From Prunella strophiata (lineage: Eukaryota; Chordata; Aves; Passeriformes; Prunellidae): DNA of 64,000 nt. The DNA is taken from positions 11,617,848 to 11,681,847 of the forward strand of contig JAZBQD010000013.1 in the NCBI GenBank assembly GCA_036583965.1. The letters are read 5' to 3'. The notes beneath the pieces are model-generated. The model saw nothing but the letters and a program-made list of their open reading frames with translations. It made no database searches and was not told where the DNA came from. Of this stretch, positions 63,001 through 64,000 are shown piece by piece. Numbering within the stretch: the first letter of the stretch is position 1; every line of letters starts with the position of its first letter. Position numbers and translations under genes: made by a program.

Positions 63001-63723
63001 ACCTTTAGTTCCTAATTTGGCTCCCCAGCTTTGACAAGGAAGTGAAGATGGCCTTTAGCTTGTCCCACTGCTGAGGCCTTGCAGCTGTGCTTCTTTTCTC
63101 CAGTGAGACTGAACATCTGTCTCAGCAGATGGGAGTGCTAAACCTGATGATTTTCTCTACATAAAAACGTTATTGAGCTTTAAACCACACTCACCTACCT
63201 CTGAGTCGGTTGTCTGAGGAGGAGGATGTGGTTGTGTTGGGGTAGGATGCAAAAAAACAGGTAAATGTTGCTTGTGGGGAGTGAAGATTTCTTGTCAGTG
63301 CCAGGCCCTTTAGCTCCCATGGATTTAGTCTGGGTGGCATTGGCCAATTGGTACCAACATCTGCAGCTGCTGAGCCCAGCAGTGCAGGGTCATTGCTGTC
63401 CTTTTTCTCTCATTTGACAGAGCTCTAAACCACTGGAATTCATTTAAAGCACTCGGGTATAGTTGGCCCTAAGTTCAGAGCCTTACTCGATTTCCTTGTC
63501 ACCAGGAAAAAAGAATGGTGGCAAAATAGTTGAAGGTGCTGTGAAATCAGAAGACCAGAAGGATAAGGAAGGTGGGTGCAATCCTTCAGGTGCCCTCCTC
63601 TGATCAAAACCAAGAAACTGTGGAAACCCAAAAGACTCCCCTGCCTGCAGACTGTGCTGAGGAGGCCAATGCAAAGCCGGCTCAGAAGAAGATGGTTAAA
63701 GCAAAACGAGGACCAAGGAAAAA
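60080..63723 (+). CDS. KMT5A: KMT5A (SET8/PR-Set7, H4K20 monomethyltransferase), 5' part; SET domain off window
   Basis: Four coding exons: 60080-60089, 60398-60493, 62529-62685 and 63506-63723, with donor GTGAGT at 63724. Exon 3 (ENVFIGQSKIYSYLNPNKAP, then LQEENSVMYHEVKCQGKTLK) is near-identical to vertebrate KMT5A and includes the PIP-box-like QSKIYSYL. Exon 4 encodes a Lys-rich disordered stretch (KMVKAKRGPRKK). Family knowledge: the enzyme monomethylates H4K20, acts in S/G2/M and chromosome condensation, and is degraded through PCNA-CRL4-Cdt2. The SET domain exons must follow to the right. Exons 2 and 4 each appear to hold one extra base. Confidence 0.93.
60398..60493 (+). CDS. KMT5A: KMT5A coding exon 2, apparent +1 frameshift
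   Basis: Acceptor GCTCCTAG before 60398, donor GTAAGC after 60493. The first half reads GKNMPKTRAGGVEKASP in the start frame, which stops at TAG 60472-60474. The second half reads RASERKGPSRPRAGG in the +1 frame and runs in phase 0 into ENVFIGQ of exon 3. Removing one base, for example from the CCCC run at about 60444-60447, unites them. Confidence 0.75.
60494..62528 (+). other. KMT5A: KMT5A intron 2
   Basis: GT-AG intron. GC-rich at its start (end of the CpG island), then AT-richer. No exon or repeat family recognised. Confidence 0.8.
62529..62685 (+). CDS. KMT5A: KMT5A coding exon 3 with PIP-box-like motif
   Basis: 157 bp, acceptor TGTTTTAG, donor GTAAGA. It encodes 52 codons plus one base. 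QSKIYSYL fits Q-x-x-I-x-x-Y, a PCNA-interacting pattern known in this protein. No indel. Confidence 0.95.
63506..63723 (+). CDS. KMT5A: KMT5A coding exon 4, apparent +1 frameshift
   Basis: Acceptor GTCACCAG, donor AAAAA|GTGAGT. The first part reads KKNGGKIVEGAVKSEDQKDK, then GGCNPSGALL and TGA at 63601-63603. The +1 frame continues DQNQETVETQKTPLPADCAE to KAKRGPRKK at the donor. Deleting one C of GCCCTCC (63592-63598) gives GASSDQNQE and one open frame. Confidence 0.85.
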
Positions 63724-64000
63724 GTGAGTGACTTGTGGAATTGTGAGAGGACAGCTCTTTGTTTTCTCAAGAATATCACACTTAAAAAAACCTAAAATAG
63801 CATCTAAGTATCTATTTTGCAGAGGACTTGTTTGTCTTGAAAGCACAGGTTAATGTGTTCTATTGTTCTATCACAAGTGAAGTTTGCTGGTCACCTATGG
63901 AAAAAAAGAAATTAATGAGCCATTAAGACCTACTTTCCTGTGGACAAATGGGAATGTGTCTTGTCAGAAACAGAACAGTTGGAGGCTTCCTGGCTGAGCT

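Noticed and set aside
60440..63603. Programmed ribosomal frameshifting in KMT5A or SBNO1
   Set aside because: No conserved slippery site, the positions differ in type, and none of these families is known to use it. Consensus indels explain all cases more simply.

Overview
The window is vertebrate nuclear DNA, most likely avian. It carries multi-exon genes with GT-AG introns, CpG-island promoters, compact introns and the 3' end of a CR1 LINE, the dominant retrotransposon of birds. The gene order CDK2AP1 - SBNO1 - KMT5A is a known conserved vertebrate block (human 12q24.31). No operons, phage, CRISPR or other prokaryotic content is visible, and I see no evidence of a new biological system. The notable content is in the promoters, the tandem repeats and the consensus quality.

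Layout. (1) 1-14,370, minus strand: CDK2AP1, without its last coding exon, which lies to the left of the window. Exon 3 (1850-1976) and exon 2 (2668-2774) are followed by an 11-kb intron 1 with a CR1 fragment and two minisatellites. A very GC-rich exon-1/promoter zone at 12.3-14.4 kb then carries a GGC triplet array, a 26-unit 15-bp VNTR and two ~0.84-kb copies of the exon-1 region. (2) 14,371-26,460: intergenic, with a 175-bp pure GGAGA array and scattered CpG-dense patches. (3) 26,462-55,508, minus strand: SBNO1, rebuilt here as 31 coding exons. Their summed length, after discounting three single extra bases, is exactly 1391 codons plus a stop, with all exon phases compatible. There is also a noncoding first exon in a CpG island. 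(4) 55,509-59,560: a CpG-island promoter with many CACGTG E-boxes, then unassigned intergenic DNA that may hold a divergent noncoding transcript. (5) 59,560-64,000, plus strand: promoter and first four coding exons of KMT5A (SET8/PR-Set7). The SET domain lies beyond the right edge.

All three genes encode chromatin or transcription factors: CDK2AP1 is a NuRD-associated CDK2 binder, SBNO1 a strawberry-notch SF2-type helicase-like regulator and KMT5A the H4K20 monomethyltransferase. They look independently promoted. SBNO1 and KMT5A point in opposite directions, 5' ends facing across about 4 kb.

Quality warning: five coding exons (SBNO1 exons 3, 6 and 10; KMT5A exons 2 and 4) each read as if they carry one extra base, mostly in or beside a short homopolymer. 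One of the two CDK2AP1 exon-1 copies differs from the other by 1 bp. These genes are conserved and probably essential, so I read the pattern as residual consensus indels rather than gene death.
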